In this document: piece after piece, positions 34,523 through 46,100 of the stretch
Numbering within the stretch: the first letter of the stretch is position 1
How the letters are laid out: each line of letters opens with the position of its first letter
Assembly: GCA_022059125.1 (NCBI GenBank)
Contig: JAEUWY010000005.1
Location: forward strand, 5,580,001-5,644,000
DNA length: 64,000 nt
DNA from: Corynespora cassiicola
Taxonomy: Eukaryota > Ascomycota > Dothideomycetes > Pleosporales > Corynesporascaceae
Reading direction: 5' to 3'
Notes under the pieces: generated by a model
What the model saw: the letters and a program-made list of their open reading frames with translations, nothing else
Told to the model about the DNA's origin: nothing
The model's database searches: none
Position numbers and translations under genes: made by a program

Positions 34523-35761
34523 TCAGTTGTTTCCCATCGTACGACGCAACATCAACTCTTCATGCTTGGTAACAAATATGTTACCCAGATCATTCCCCTC
34601 GTCGGAATCTTCTCCATAGCAAATGTTGTCGAGAGCGTCCATGAGGTCGCGAACTTTGGCGCACTCCCAATTACCGTGCTCATTAGTCCAGAAGACTCTC
34701 TTGATCCCCACTGAGTTCATGTAAGCAACGCACCGATAACAAGGCCTAGATGGAAGAGCGACGGGCTCTCTATCAGGTTTCCCCATCGAAGGTTGCTGAT
34801 TCTCAGTGGGTTTGAGTTCCGGATCGGGACGACTGAGCTCGTCGTGTAATGACATAATTGGGTGTTTGAACGAGGAGTCTGGGTGGCAACGTTCAATCGT
34901 GTTAGAAGATGAGTCACCCTCGTTCAGAGGCTTCCGGCCAAATCTGCCGACATATATATCTGCACCCTTGAGTCGTGGATGCTTCATTCGCTCCTTGACG
35001 TTGGAAGTATGTCGCTCTGAACTCACCATAGGTGTCAAGGCTGGCTGTAAGTTATCTCTCGCAGGAGAGCACTCGTTCTTTCCCGGCCTTGAGGTTTGTC
35101 TGTTCTTTGAGGGTTTTCCTCCATTCTTCGCATGGCCCTTCTTCCGACTTTTCTTCTCTGCTAAATCATTACGACTTCTCAGATTAGAGTGATTGATATG
35201 TATCTTGTTCAAATCTCCAATCTTGAACGCGAGGTTTGCCTGATTGTGGCTCGGTTGAAGACTCGGCGAACGAGCCCGCGCAGACAGCTTTGACATAGGC
35301 TTTGATCGCGTCACGTCGTAGTCACTCTTTTCCTTTAATCTAACCCGATAGTTTGGAGTAAGTTTTTTGAGGAGATATTGTCGTGGACGCCAACGCGCTA
35401 GAAGCTGCAAGTGCAGAGTGGATTGCCATCATCTCAGAGTGCATTGATAAAGTAGCATTAGAGTGCATTCCGCTGCACATGTTCTCAGAAATGATATACT
35501 CGTCAAATGCCTGCTCTCCTGAACCTCGATTCATAGCTTTTTGGGGTACTCTCTTCTTGGAAACAGCTGTCTGGTTGCTATTCGTCCTACGATGCGATAA
35601 TGGCCAGTCTTAAGAGCGCCACCGTTGAAGCCTCGACGGTAATCATTGTAACTCCGCCCCAAAGCTTTTCCACCCCGCACAACAACACATCCATGTTGGT
35701 TTCTCAGCGGAGACTTTGCAGCCTGCTCGAGGCAGAGGTTGAGGTGGCGGTCGGTCTTCAT
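34523..35761 (-). pseudogene. Decayed cytidine/deoxycytidylate-deaminase-like gene
   Basis: All parts of a fungal CMP/dCMP-deaminase-fold protein are present but in different frames. The N-terminal part (from M at 35761, MKTDRHLNLCLEQAAKSPLR, then HGCVVVRGGK and YNDYRRGFNGGALK) is in one frame. The HxE zinc/catalytic motif (LSMHSEMMAIHSALAAS) is in the next frame, which carries an in-frame TAG (35340-35342) and TGA (35322-35324). Past these stops the same frame continues meaningfully (RRDAIKAYVKAVCAGS) to a TAA at 35184-35186. The C-terminal part with the second zinc motif PCYRC and the tail GIKRVFWTNEHGNWECAKVRDLMDALDN returns to the first frame. No GT..AG intron removes both stops. The TGA reads as a mutated CGA codon, the C-to-T change expected from RIP. 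A longer N-terminal start at 35842 is also open. Confidence 0.72.
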
Positions 35762-36754
35762 TCGGATGGGTGGATCGGGTGATGTGTTTTGGCTAGTGGT
35801 GTTGTAGGGCCTGGCTTTTCGATAAGAATCCAGCATCAACATGTGCTGGGGTTTCTAATAGAATATATGGGTGATTATATGACCTTTTTTGAATGTTGGA
35901 GAAAGTGTAAGTCTGACGAACATGATTCACAGCCTGAACGGTGTACGCTTAGCTGTTTATAGGTAAACTCTGACTATGTGAATATCAAACGTTTTAAATT
36001 TACACAATATAAACCTCTATTGTGCCAAGTGAACAGACCTATGTTGAATTTCCTCCAAATCCTTCAATGGCTTCATTATCTTGTACTTTGCGCTGCATCA
36101 TAGCACAGTGAGGTCCAAGTGAATTCGGTTAAACAATTTACAACACTCGACACCCTCTACCCGTCAGCGTGCCTGTGTTTCTCAAGCTTGTCAAATGATC
36201 ATAAATGACAATTCTTAAAGGTTAAACAGAAATCCTATAAACAGGACGCATCCTCAAAGGAGAAGCTAAGGGTTTTAGGCCGCTTCCGTCGATGAAATGT
36301 GCGATTCTGGTGGCATCAGACGACATGATAATCCAAAAACATGATAGAAGCTTTAACATAGAGCTTAGCATCAATAAGAGGTTTGGTTTCCTCTACAAAG
36401 GCTACCCGCCAGCTTCGCGCGCGAATCCTCCATATCTGCCACATACGCGCTGGATTTAGACGCTGATCGAACAGCTATCGGTAACGCGCGCGGCTCCATG
36501 ATAATAAAAAAAGCCCAAAAACACGCATGAAACTGTTGTGAAAATCTATAAGCGACTTGGTAGCATAGCAACCTATTAAGATGCATGTATAAGCGCTAGC
36601 ACATGGCTTTCTGTCATAGGCTATGTAGCCGCGCGCTGGGAGACCAAGCACCAACCCTGCCGATCGATCTTAGGATGTATATCTGAGAGATGCTTTGCCA
36701 CTTTTTCCAATTATCCGGAACCCCACCAAATTTTACCTATATTTGAAGTCACCA
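35762..36754. other. AT-rich interval between the pseudogene and the HET gene
   Basis: Low-GC DNA without recognisable coding content; short frames only. It separates two divergently oriented loci. Confidence 0.5.
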
Positions 36755-38020
36755 ATGTATCTCCTGAAAACAGACACGTATGAACTCGTTGAAGTTTCGG
36801 GGAAAACGCCACGTCATGCAATTCTTTCGCATCGATGGGAACAAAAGGAGATTACTTTCGGAACGATCAACCCAAACGCATTACGGAACGGCTCTTTAGC
36901 CTCTTTCGAAGCCGATATCAGACCTAGTGCTTCCAAGATTATTGGAGCATGCACTTTAGCACGACAGCAGTTATTCGACTATATATGGATAGATACGTGC
37001 TGTATCGACAAGTCTAGACCGGAAGAAGTTGTGACCTCGATCAATTCAATGTTCAAGTGGTATCGGCGAGCCGATATTTGCTACACATTCTTGAACGATG
37101 TCGTCTTCTCCAAAGTCAATGCAAACATGTTCAATAGCATCCACAAAAACCGAAGGGGGCGTGTATCAGAATGGTTCGAGCGGGGTTGGACGTTACAGGA
37201 ACTATTGGCCCCGCAGAAGATGGAATTTTATGATATGAATTGGGGACGAATGGGGACGAGAGATGATCTGGCAGACATGGTGGGAAGGGTCGCTGGTATT
37301 GCACCAGCGTATCTCAAAGACTGTGGAAGAGGCGGGAACGAACATCTTGACTTCCGAGAAGCCAGCGTTGCAACCAAGATGAGCTGGATGGCCGGAAGAA
37401 ACACCAAATTTGTTGAAGACATTGCATACAGTCTCCTCGGCATATTCAACGTCAATCTGATTCCAATATACGGCGAGGGGATTAAAGCTTTCACTAGGCT
37501 TCAGTATGCCATATTGATGGAAAACGGACCTTTTGACGAGTCACTATTTGCTTGGCAACATCCAAAGGATAGCATTTTGCGATGCTACTACGATAGCATC
37601 ACAGCTCCGAAATTTGCAGAAAACCAATGGGGACTCCTAGCTCCGTCACCAGACTGCTTCAAAGATTCAGCAAATGTCGCCATTGTCCGAAATAAAATCG
37701 AACCAAGGCGGGCAGGATGCTTCCAGAGGTGCAATCAAGGTATTTTTGTAACACTACGCCGCGAAGAGGTTGTAAACAAGCTCGGTGTAGCTCGAAGTGA
37801 CATCAGCCTTCCTTTGAATTGTTGGAGGGTTCGAGATGGCCAACCTCCGGAGACTATTGTACTTCGGATATCTCGTGACTCAAAACGGGGCTACTTTAGG
37901 ACGCAATGTAATCGATTGAGCTCTGAAAAAGATGCCCGTATCGATAGCGGGCGTGTGCCTGGGCTTGATAGAGATGGGTCTACATTCATAATTCCTCAAC
38001 CTCAGGTTGAAATTTATTGA
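36755..38020 (+). CDS. HET-domain protein (heterokaryon incompatibility type)
   Basis: HET proteins act in allorecognition between fungal individuals and can trigger programmed cell death when activated; the partner here is unknown. Single exon, 421 aa from the preferred start MYLLKTDTYEL, which matches the usual HET N-terminus; the frame is open to an earlier ATG at 36695. HET motifs in order: HAILSHRW, DYIWIDTCCIDK, INSMFKWYRRADICYTFLND, WFERGWTLQELLAP, then MSWMAGRNTKFVEDIAYSLLGIF, where the WAxRxTxxxED-like segment links to the DUF8212-type region IPIYGEGIKAFTRLQYAIL and SLFAW. The C-terminal half is an ordinary post-HET region, with no NACHT, WD40 or ankyrin repeats. The gene is intact although its left neighbour is decayed. 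Confidence 0.92.
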   Translation: MYLLKTDTYELVEVSGKTPRHAILSHRWEQKEITFGTINPNALRNGSLASFEADIRPSASKIIGACTLARQQLFDYIWIDTCCIDKSRPEEVVTSINSMFKWYRRADICYTFLNDVVFSKVNANMFNSIHKNRRGRVSEWFERGWTLQELLAPQKMEFYDMNWGRMGTRDDLADMVGRVAGIAPAYLKDCGRGGNEHLDFREASVATKMSWMAGRNTKFVEDIAYSLLGIFNVNLIPIYGEGIKAFTRLQYAILMENGPFDESLFAWQHPKDSILRCYYDSITAPKFAENQWGLLAPSPDCFKDSANVAIVRNKIEPRRAGCFQRCNQGIFVTLRREEVVNKLGVARSDISLPLNCWRVRDGQPPETIVLRISRDSKRGYFRTQCNRLSSEKDARIDSGRVPGLDRDGSTFIIPQPQVEIY

Positions 38021-38230
38021 TACGCAGGGTGATAGCAGAATAGAAAATTATTCACTTTATGACACATCTTTATCGAAGAGCAACAAATATGGGCACATAG
38101 GGTTTTCAGGCGGAGAAATTCATTCGCATATCTACATAACCACGTTCTAAAGCTACTCGGTGATATTGTCTACGCCAAGAAGCCCGTATGAGCCACCTAT
38201 ACTGTAATCTCAGTTCATATAATCCGAAAA

Positions 38231-39250
38231 TTAGCCCCTCCACGGGTAGTACTTCTTCACAAAGCCCGCGTCTCTCCACGACGGTTGCAACGTCCAGTCA
38301 ATCTTTCCCCTTCCATTCGACTTTTTGTTACCTTGCATAAGGATCTTCACCAGCGGACATTCTTTCTGGTCAATTATGCATTTGACGTAGTCGCTGAAAA
38401 CGATGGAGGGGTAGAGCATGACGGATTCCATGTCAAATCCAGTGTCGCCGTCTATTGGGAGTCCCGTGACTCCATCGCCTTTGGTGTATTCGGATCCATC
38501 GAAGCCATGGGTCAGCGCAAACTTTTGACTATTGCACAACTGTCCTTTGGCGTTATCATACGTGAGTTTAGTGGCTGCAACCGCCCTTGTGAGAACCTCT
38601 TGGAAGCCCTTGACTTTTTCGCAGCGGTACTGGACGAAATCGTCCCTGTCGTGACGACAATGCTCATGAACCATTCCCAAGACGTGACCTATCTCATGTG
38701 CAACTGAGCCCTTGGCGGTGGAATCTTCCAGGTCCCCAAAGAATACGGAATTTCCGCCGCCGTGATGGTATCCAACCGTAGCCGAAGGTGTCTGTCCTGC
38801 TGCGTAGTGGATAGCGAGAGCATCTATCCTGATGACAGGGTTCCATGATGCAGGTCTTCCAATGCCTTGATATTGTTTAAAGCAGTAGGTGGGACTGTTT
38901 CCGTTCTTCACTTCCTTGAATTGCAGGGCGTGGCCTGTTGATGGGGAGGGTTGGCCACCCAAAGCGATGAGCCAGGATCCCACACCGGAAATCCAGTAGC
39001 GCCACAGTTTGTCCCTTGCCGTTTTGTCAGCAAAGCAATACCAGACGGTGTTTTCATTTCCTTCAAGTGGCCAAGGATCGGTAATGTGAGCTTGAAGTCT
39101 GTCTGCGTATTTGATTTGAATGTTGAGTGTAGAATTGTCGTTGCTGAAAGGACCAAATTGGGCAGGGCCGCGGAGGCTACAGGCAAACACTGTTGCAAGA
39201 CTGGCTAATCTTGCCGCAAAAATTGCGGCAAAAAAAAGTCCGAGCTTCAT
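38231..39250 (-). CDS. Secreted astacin-like zinc metalloprotease (M12A)
   Basis: Extracellular endopeptidase, single exon, 339 aa. The hydrophobic N-terminus MKLGLFFAAIFAARLASLAT is a signal peptide with cleavage likely near residue 23. The active site is the extended astacin motif at residues 185-203 (HEIGHVLGMVHEHCRHDRD): zinc ligands H185, H189 and H195, catalytic E186. The Met-turn SVMLYPS at 276-282 follows FDME. Several cysteines suggest disulfides. There is no obvious propeptide with the usual aspartate switch and no C-terminal adhesion domain. Astacins are patchily distributed in fungi, so horizontal or accessory origin is possible but not shown. It is convergent with the HET gene, 210 bp apart. 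Confidence 0.9.
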   Translation of the reverse strand: MKLGLFFAAIFAARLASLATVFACSLRGPAQFGPFSNDNSTLNIQIKYADRLQAHITDPWPLEGNENTVWYCFADKTARDKLWRYWISGVGSWLIALGGQPSPSTGHALQFKEVKNGNSPTYCFKQYQGIGRPASWNPVIRIDALAIHYAAGQTPSATVGYHHGGGNSVFFGDLEDSTAKGSVAHEIGHVLGMVHEHCRHDRDDFVQYRCEKVKGFQEVLTRAVAATKLTYDNAKGQLCNSQKFALTHGFDGSEYTKGDGVTGLPIDGDTGFDMESVMLYPSIVFSDYVKCIIDQKECPLVKILMQGNKKSNGRGKIDWTLQPSWRDAGFVKKYYPWRG

Positions 39251-40013
39251 TTCGATCTATGTTCTGAGGCGGTGTTATATGTGATGTGGAAAACGAAGTC
39301 ACAGCTGTAATTGTGGGTTGATCGAGAGAAGATTCAATGTAGGAGAGTTTTCTTTTATATTATTATGATTACTGCTTAAAATATTCACTTCTACTAGGTA
39401 TCATATCTCAAGTAGAAATATCTTTGTCCTTTCGCCACGCAAAATTGCATGCTATAACTATCTATATTATTAGGTTAATGTAGAATTAATACAACTAGCT
39501 TATTAAATTGATTAATTTCTTAAGCATTATTCTTTTTAAAATCTTAATGAATAGTTCAGATCCAAGGCCAGAGGCACCTTCTTCCTAGCTATCAACGCAC
39601 ACGTGTCCAACATTAAATTTTATTTAGCCAGATAGTCAATGTTAAAACCAGGTTATCTGGATGAAAAACAGAACTTACAGTCATCAGTAGTATATATAGT
39701 TTGTGTAAAAACTTGATTTATAAACATAGAAATTAAATTCTATCTTAAAGCATCCAGGCCAACCATAGATACAGACTTAGGTGTACTACACGATTTCTTC
39801 TGCCATATTTTTCCATAATCTACCCACAGAGCTAGCAAATTTTCCAGCCCGATTGATATATATAATCATTCCGACTGTACAGGAGCCCCCTTCCCTAAGT
39901 CTTGGATTGCTCTAAACAGGCCAGCAGCGCTCGATTTCGGAGAGTAGGACATCCTTGAGGTTTACAGTATTCTACCTACAGTTAGCCTTCATATTTAATT
40001 GTAAAGCTACAAT
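39251..40013. other. AT-rich interval upstream of the protease gene
   Basis: Protease promoter with TATAAAAG (minus sense) at 39352-39359, followed by very AT-rich DNA with no coding signal. Confidence 0.5.
39352..39359 (-). promoter_or_regulatory. TATA box of the astacin-like gene
   Basis: TATAAAAG on the minus strand, about 102 bp upstream of the protease ATG. Confidence 0.5.
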
Positions 40014-40286
40014 TTACTCATAGCTTACACTAGAGCTCGAAAAGCATCGCAAATCCCTGCAAATATCTTCGCTTTTGGCACAAATAGTCTTGCATGTTGC
40101 GCAACGAACGTGTTCCAGCATCGGGTCTACTCTCCGCGAGAAAAATATAGAGAGTGGGAAAGAAGCTAGGAAAGCGCATAGCAGCATCAAAATGATGAGT
40201 GCCTTTATTGTTTCCTTGAGAGAAAAGTGACTCGGTTTTTCGTGATCGTAGGGTTGCGCATTGCGACGGTGTGGAAAACTTGGCAT
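40014..40286 (-). CDS. Small putative membrane protein with Cys-rich tail, 90 aa
   Basis: Not recognised. Residues 1-25 are polar with His and Lys. A single strongly hydrophobic segment (KALIILMLLCAFLASFPLSI) at about 29-48 could be a membrane anchor, then FFSRR. The remaining 40 residues contain five cysteines in CxxCxxxC-like spacing (CATCKTICAK...CRDLRC). It could be a real small tail-exposed membrane protein or a chance frame in AT-rich DNA. No intron or neighbour evidence settles it. Confidence 0.3.
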   Translation of the reverse strand: MPSFPHRRNAQPYDHEKPSHFSLKETIKALIILMLLCAFLASFPLSIFFSRRVDPMLEHVRCATCKTICAKSEDICRDLRCFSSSSVSYE

Positions 40287-41148
40287 TTCCTATGCGTACA
40301 GGTCTGGACGACCTTGATGTCAATCCTGAGCTACTGTTAGCTCTGTTAAAGTCTTTTGATATATCTTTGTCAGCATTGAAGTACCTAGTGATTATTTTTT
40401 GTTCTTATTTTGAGCTCAGTCTGTAGCAGGAGGAAGGGGAGATGTGTCCGGAGGGCCAGTTGTGTCAACGTCAAGAAGGGGAACGAATGAGAATGGACAG
40501 AATTGGAAGTTCTTGGTACCCGATATTTGGATCCTGAATTTGTTGGGTAGTGTGACTAGGAGATGATTCACATAAAGGCGAGGAGTGACCAATTAGCTCC
40601 TTACAACAACTCGCATTTCACTAGAGTGGTGCGTTTTGTGCAGAATGGATACATCGCCCAAATTTATCATTAAAAAAGCTAGTATTAGTTCTATATCTCA
40701 TCTCAAATCAGCGACCACTTTGCAGGGAGGGCCACGATGAAATGTGGCCAGAATTCCCAACAACTGTTGTTCTCATGCACATGCTTCTAATACACTAATT
40801 ACAGCGAATCGGAGCCAGTTTGACTTGCAAAAGCACTCAATTGTCACAAGCTAGAGGATGTTTAAGCGGATAGCCACACATCTGCAGTTTTTTTGTTCGA
40901 CTTATGCATCACAGTCCGCTTTCGGACACAAGGCAATTTTCTCGCGCATCGTGACAACATCATGAGCAACCAAATACAGGGTTGGTTTCATGAAATCTGT
41001 ACTCTAATGAAGTGGTATCGTCATTAAGTGCAACTCATGCAGATACAAATTCCATCTCTTTAGCTAATTTCGTGAATCTCATCATTGTCGCATGTGCGAT
41101 TTAAGCACACTCTCCTCTCTTGTTCTCGCCACACAGCCCGGCAGGAGC
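40287..41148. other. AT-rich intergenic interval
   Basis: No gene recognised; the right end is the 3' region of sugar transporter 2. Confidence 0.5.
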
Positions 41149-43184
41149 TTAGCCGGTCTTCCCCTCAGTAAAGCTGCTGCCACTAGACTTTCCCAAAGGT
41201 CCAGACTCGAGTAAGTTCTCCTGCCCAACAGCTTCCCTCTTGATGCCGCCTTGACCGCCGACACTCTGGCGACGAACCTCGGCTTCCTCGGTCTCCTCGT
41301 AGTTGATGAGCACTTCTCCATTCTTTCCGTAGCGTCGAGGCTCGTTTCGTGCCACGCTGACGACATTGAAGATGGAGGTCGTCTTGTGGAAGATGGTGTC
41401 CATTTCTGCGTCACTGTTAGAGATGATAAAACCCGATGAAAATTGGAACATACCCTCCAAAGAACGGTAGGCGGTCTCGGGATAGAAGAAATAAACGACT
41501 GGGATGATGAAGGCGTTGATGACAGCAAAGATGATATAAGTCTGGTAGCCGATTGATTCAAAGGCGACTGGAGTGACCATGACAACCATGAACTAGATTT
41601 GTTAGTTTGAACCTTTATTCTACGGGATATGATGCCGCAAAACTTACGTTGAAAGCCCAGTTGGCTGATGTCGACAAAGCGTTTGCCGGAGCACGGATTC
41701 TGAGAGGGACGATCTCGGCAGGGTAAAGCCAGGTCTGGAAAAGCATTAGCATTCCCGCAGTTGAAGTTCCAGTGAGGGGAGGAGTTTACCATTCCGAGCC
41801 AACCGATGGCAAAGAAAGTATTGAAGATGAAAAGGAACGCAGCAGCCGCAATTCCCGGCGCTTCTTGTCCCTGAATACTTGTCGTGCCAGCCAAAATAGC
41901 CATTGAGCCGGCCATGCCGACGGCACCAAACAGCATAAGACTGCGGCGCCCAAATCTCTCAATGGTGAAAACAGCAATCCAAGAGGCAATGAAATACTCG
42001 GTTCCGTTTGCCGCTGCGAGAATACGAGAAGTGAGGCCATCAAGACCAATGTATTGTTCAAAGATAGTCGCCGCGTAGTACGTGATAAGGTTGATACCGG
42101 TAATCTGATGTATTTAGAGGCGCATCTAGCGGGGTATGTATATGAGCTTACCTGCTGGAAGACCTGATTGACGTAGGCGAGCACGACACGATGGAAGTGG
42201 CGGTTCTCGTCCATGGTGAAGAGATCCTTGAAGCTGCTGGCTTCTGCCTCGAGAACAGTGTCCTTGATAGCCGCCCATTCCGTCTGGATGAAGTTGTCCT
42301 CCCTATGAACCTGTCAGTACTGGGCGGATGGCGTTGACGATTTTGGCGCAAAACTTACTTGGGTAGATCACTCAGTGCAGCCAAGACTTCGAGAGCCTCA
42401 TCGTCCTTGCCCTTCAGGATGAGCCATCGCGGGGACTCTGGCAGCTCCAAAATAAAGGCAAGAATTATAAGCGCAAAGAGAATCTGGAATCCGATTGGGA
42501 ATCTCCAAGAGATGGTGGACGGCTCCAAGAAGGAAAATCCGAGATCGATCCAGTATGACAAGCAAATGCCGCCTGTAATCAATGCGCCCTCAATCATGAC
42601 CATCATTCCTCTGCGATGCGCTTTGCAGGTTTCCGATTGCCATGTTGGAACAGTCGATGTGTTGATTCCGTTTCCGAGACCCGTAATGACTCGGCCGATG
42701 ATAAAGTGATCAAGACCAAAAGCAGACGTCTGGAGGGCAGCGCCAACAACCATGATGGCGGACCCGAGGAAAATTGTTTTGCGGCGGCCGAGCCAGTCAC
42801 CGATCCAGATGCAGGCAATGGCACCGCAGAAACATCCTGGACCTTGTCAATGCTTTGCCTCGGCGATAAATTCTGCCCAGAAGCCTCACTCACCAACGTT
42901 GTACGAGGCCACCGCAATGCCCTGGATTGTGCTGACATGGCCTCGGTCTTCTGGAGCGGCGCCCTCGACGTCGATTTCGGGGAATGTGTGTCTGAATGAG
43001 CCAAGCGTGAGCAGACCGCCCATGACGCCCTGGTCGTAGCCGAAAAGCCTGGTGCGAAGTCAGCAAAAAAGGTCCATTGCGAGCATGGCTAGACCACGCA
43101 CAGGAAATCAAGACCAGCCAGCATAGTGACGGCCAGGTTCAGCCTCGAGCCTTTGAGGCCGAAGAATCGGCTGCCTCCAAACAT
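41149..43184 (-). CDS. MFS sugar transporter (2), hexose-transporter type
   Basis: Plasma-membrane sugar permease, 554 aa, about 12 membrane segments. Exons (5' to 3'): 43102-43184, 42894-43048, 42359-42836, 42152-42302, 41790-42104, 41648-41734, 41454-41592 and 41149-41405. All introns are 47-57 bp and GT..AG. Motifs: LLFGYDQGVMGGLLTL, GDWLGRRKTI, GRVITGLGNGINTSTVPTWQ, PESPRW, NQVFQQITGINLITYYAATI, ERFGRRSLML, TWLYPAEIVPLRIRA and YPETAYRSLEE. The N-terminus MFGGSRFFGLKGSRLN is usual for this family. It is only distantly similar to transporter 1 in this window, so they are not a recent tandem duplication. The cytoplasmic C-terminal tail is Glu/Gly-rich. Confidence 0.92.
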
Positions 43185-46100
43185 GGTGGGCGACGCGACG
43201 GTTGTGGGTCAAATCGTCGTGGGGTATCCTGAAGCGAACTGGCAATGGCAATGGCGATTACCATGAATCGACAAGCAATAACGAACCACAAAAATCCAAG
43301 CCCAAGCCAACTCAAGCTCTGCCAGAAAACAAGAGCACGACGATGCAGCTTCCAAGCCCCAAAACAGCGGGCCTCGTAGTCTTAAATACGTGTGCCAAAC
43401 CCTTCCCTTGAGCGTTCACTCTCAGCATCTCCACAAAAAAATGGGAGTTAGCGCTGTCACGCTCTTGGTTTTTGCCAGCCTCCTCCTCCGCAAGAGCTCG
43501 TGTTGTGGCTTTTACCCCAATGAGGAGGCCCCATTATTGCCCACAATCCATCTCCAGTGGAGCCCCATGGCAAGGGCCAGCTAGAATGCCGAGAGCACGA
43601 ACACCTCCGTCTCTCTAGTGCAGGGCTGCCGTGGTTGCGATGATGTCGTTTTGCATTTCGGTTTACTCTTTTCGACCATCCCGGTCTGTGCGCCCACCGT
43701 GTCGGTGCTTTGGGGCAAGGTCGCTCGTGGAGGTGATTCGGAGCAAGGCGACTGCCATATGAATCAGGTGCGCGGTGGAGGGTGTAAGCTGATGTTGACG
43801 GCACGTACGGCCGGGTGTTGCGAGAATTTCAGCCTTTGGCACCCGCAGGCGGCCTCGCGACTCTCAGATCCTTCCCTGTCGGGCAAGGCTTCTATCGGCC
43901 CTTTGGCCTGCAGCGACAGGCATCCAGTCACGGCTGCATACACACATCCTCGCGCTTTTTGCATGATATCCGAAAGTCAGGAGACGAAGAGATGAGCAAT
44001 TTTCTGTCTCATCGGATCAAGTGCAATGTTCTCGAACCCATCTCAAATTTCCATCGAACCACGTCCATGCCCCCTCCCAGGCCCTCGGCGGACGAGAGCG
44101 CCTATCCGAGCCATCACTATGCAGGGTCCAGATCTGATCGCTCCAAACTTGATGCTATCCGACAGCTTCCCATAGGAGCGGAATCCCACTTTGAGAATGT
44201 ACTTGGCATGCAGTCTCCGCATTTACTTTCCCCAAGATTCAGTCCAACACGCCATGGTCCAGCACGGCATGCCACTTTGAGCCGTAACATCCTCTCCACC
44301 ATACGCTAAACTCCCCTCCGCATTCTCGAAACGCTTCTACGAGGGCTATCCTGCCATTTCGAGCCAGAGCAAAGTCTCAGTGTTCTCTGCGAGCGCGTCA
44401 ACTCCCCGTCTGGAGCCATCTGAGGAGCTTCGAGCAGGCCTGATTCGCTTGGGGCCCGCCTGTACCAAGCCAGGTACGGTCCGACTGAAGCTATCTTTCC
44501 AGAATCTACCTTTCCGAATCCTTTTGCGTCAAGAAGATGGGCTTTTGCACCATCTGTGACGCCGCAAAGAAGCCGTATTGATAGACTGGGACATATAATA
44601 CTGTTCCCCAACAATCGCATACTCGTGGGATCACATGGCTGATGAATCAGACCTTACCAAAGAGCTTTTATGTCTTTTTATCCGTAACTCAGTATGTAAT
44701 GTAAGCAATAAGAGAATACTAAATGAGCATTCAAGATGATGTATGTCTGCTAGGGACTGGACTATCTGGTGCCAACACTACTCAAGCTTAACAATCGTGA
44801 GTTTGGGGTGCAGGTGAGGTTTCAGAGCATTCCAGCGTTAGCTATTTCGGAGCAGGTACTGACTTTCGGTTTTACTTTGTCTCGGCCAGGTTTGCGGCCG
44901 TTTATGTAAAGGTGTTTCTCTTCCCCTCCGATACCTTGGGTGCGACTAATGGAAATCCCACAGCGGCTCTATACTACCCGAAACCTGCCATAGGAACATA
45001 TTGTTGGCCCCTCTCCAATTGAAGACGAATCTGCTTCTCCAGACCGTTGATAAGGAAGAAAGTGGCCTTACGCTAGTCATTCCGGGCACCACCTGGTGTA
45101 AGCGGCATCATCAAAGCAATGTCACCCATGAACCATGTAGAAAAATCACATTCAGTCAAACGGGTAATGTAATTGGGTTCGGAATTTACTGCAGCAGTGC
45201 TGATGGAATCAACATGGCGTAAAGTCGCCCACGCCGAAAACACCCCATGTTGCACAAATGTGAGCATGCCGCCAATACTAAAACTCTTCCAGTTATTTGA
45301 TATAACGGCTGTGCCTTGAGGCAATGATGAACCCAGTAATTTGATCGCTGAAGACCGATTGCACGTCATATTTCAACTATCCGCCGGCCATCGCCAGGAA
45401 GCCATTCAAGTCAAAGGAACCTGATGACGATATTTGACAAGCTCTGGCAAGTCTTTGACTTTCTATATCATGACGCCCCCTTGGACAGAAATGCTTGGGC
45501 TTGTCTTTGTCTAATGAACTAGTCCATCCCCTCCGCCCGTTATCAAAATCACCAACCGAACACGACCGACCCGGTACTCACAACATCAACATGGAAAAAG
45601 GACCTTTTGTCGCGATTTAACCGGATATTCAAATTGGACAAGCATATCCCAAAAGCACCAAAATGCTACCTCAGGCAGAGTGCATGGCACTGTGTCACTG
45701 CAAGCCCCATCCGCCATCTATCCGGCACATTACATTCCATTCCAAACGCCCAACCACCAGGGCACCGCGCCCCTCCAAGCCCCGAAAGAAAACAATGCAT
45801 CACGCACGCAAACCTCGACGCCGAGCGGAGCGGCATGGTGACACGGCGCCTCCGCGACAAGAACCTCGGATATATGAAGCGCCCAGCACACCGTCAAGCG
45901 ATGCCCACCGCTTCCCCAATGCGGCGACACGAAGTGGGCAGGCCAGCAGACAGCGGCGCCATGCAAGCAGGGCCAGAGACCAAAACAAAGAGAAAGAGAG
46001 AAAAAAAAAAAGAGAAAACGAAATTGCTGGTATGGGTTGCCAGTCCAATGGTAGTTGAGATACGTAGGTGCCTCTCGACCGCTACCCGCCGCAGCCCCGA

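Noticed and set aside
36695..36754. Upstream ATG giving a 20-residue N-terminal extension of the HET protein
   Set aside because: The extension has no similarity to HET N-termini; MYLLKTDTYEL matches the usual start.
41082..41936. 284-codon - frame overlapping sugar transporter 2
   Set aside because: It reads through introns of the transporter and changes into an unrelated frame; the spliced model explains the locus fully.
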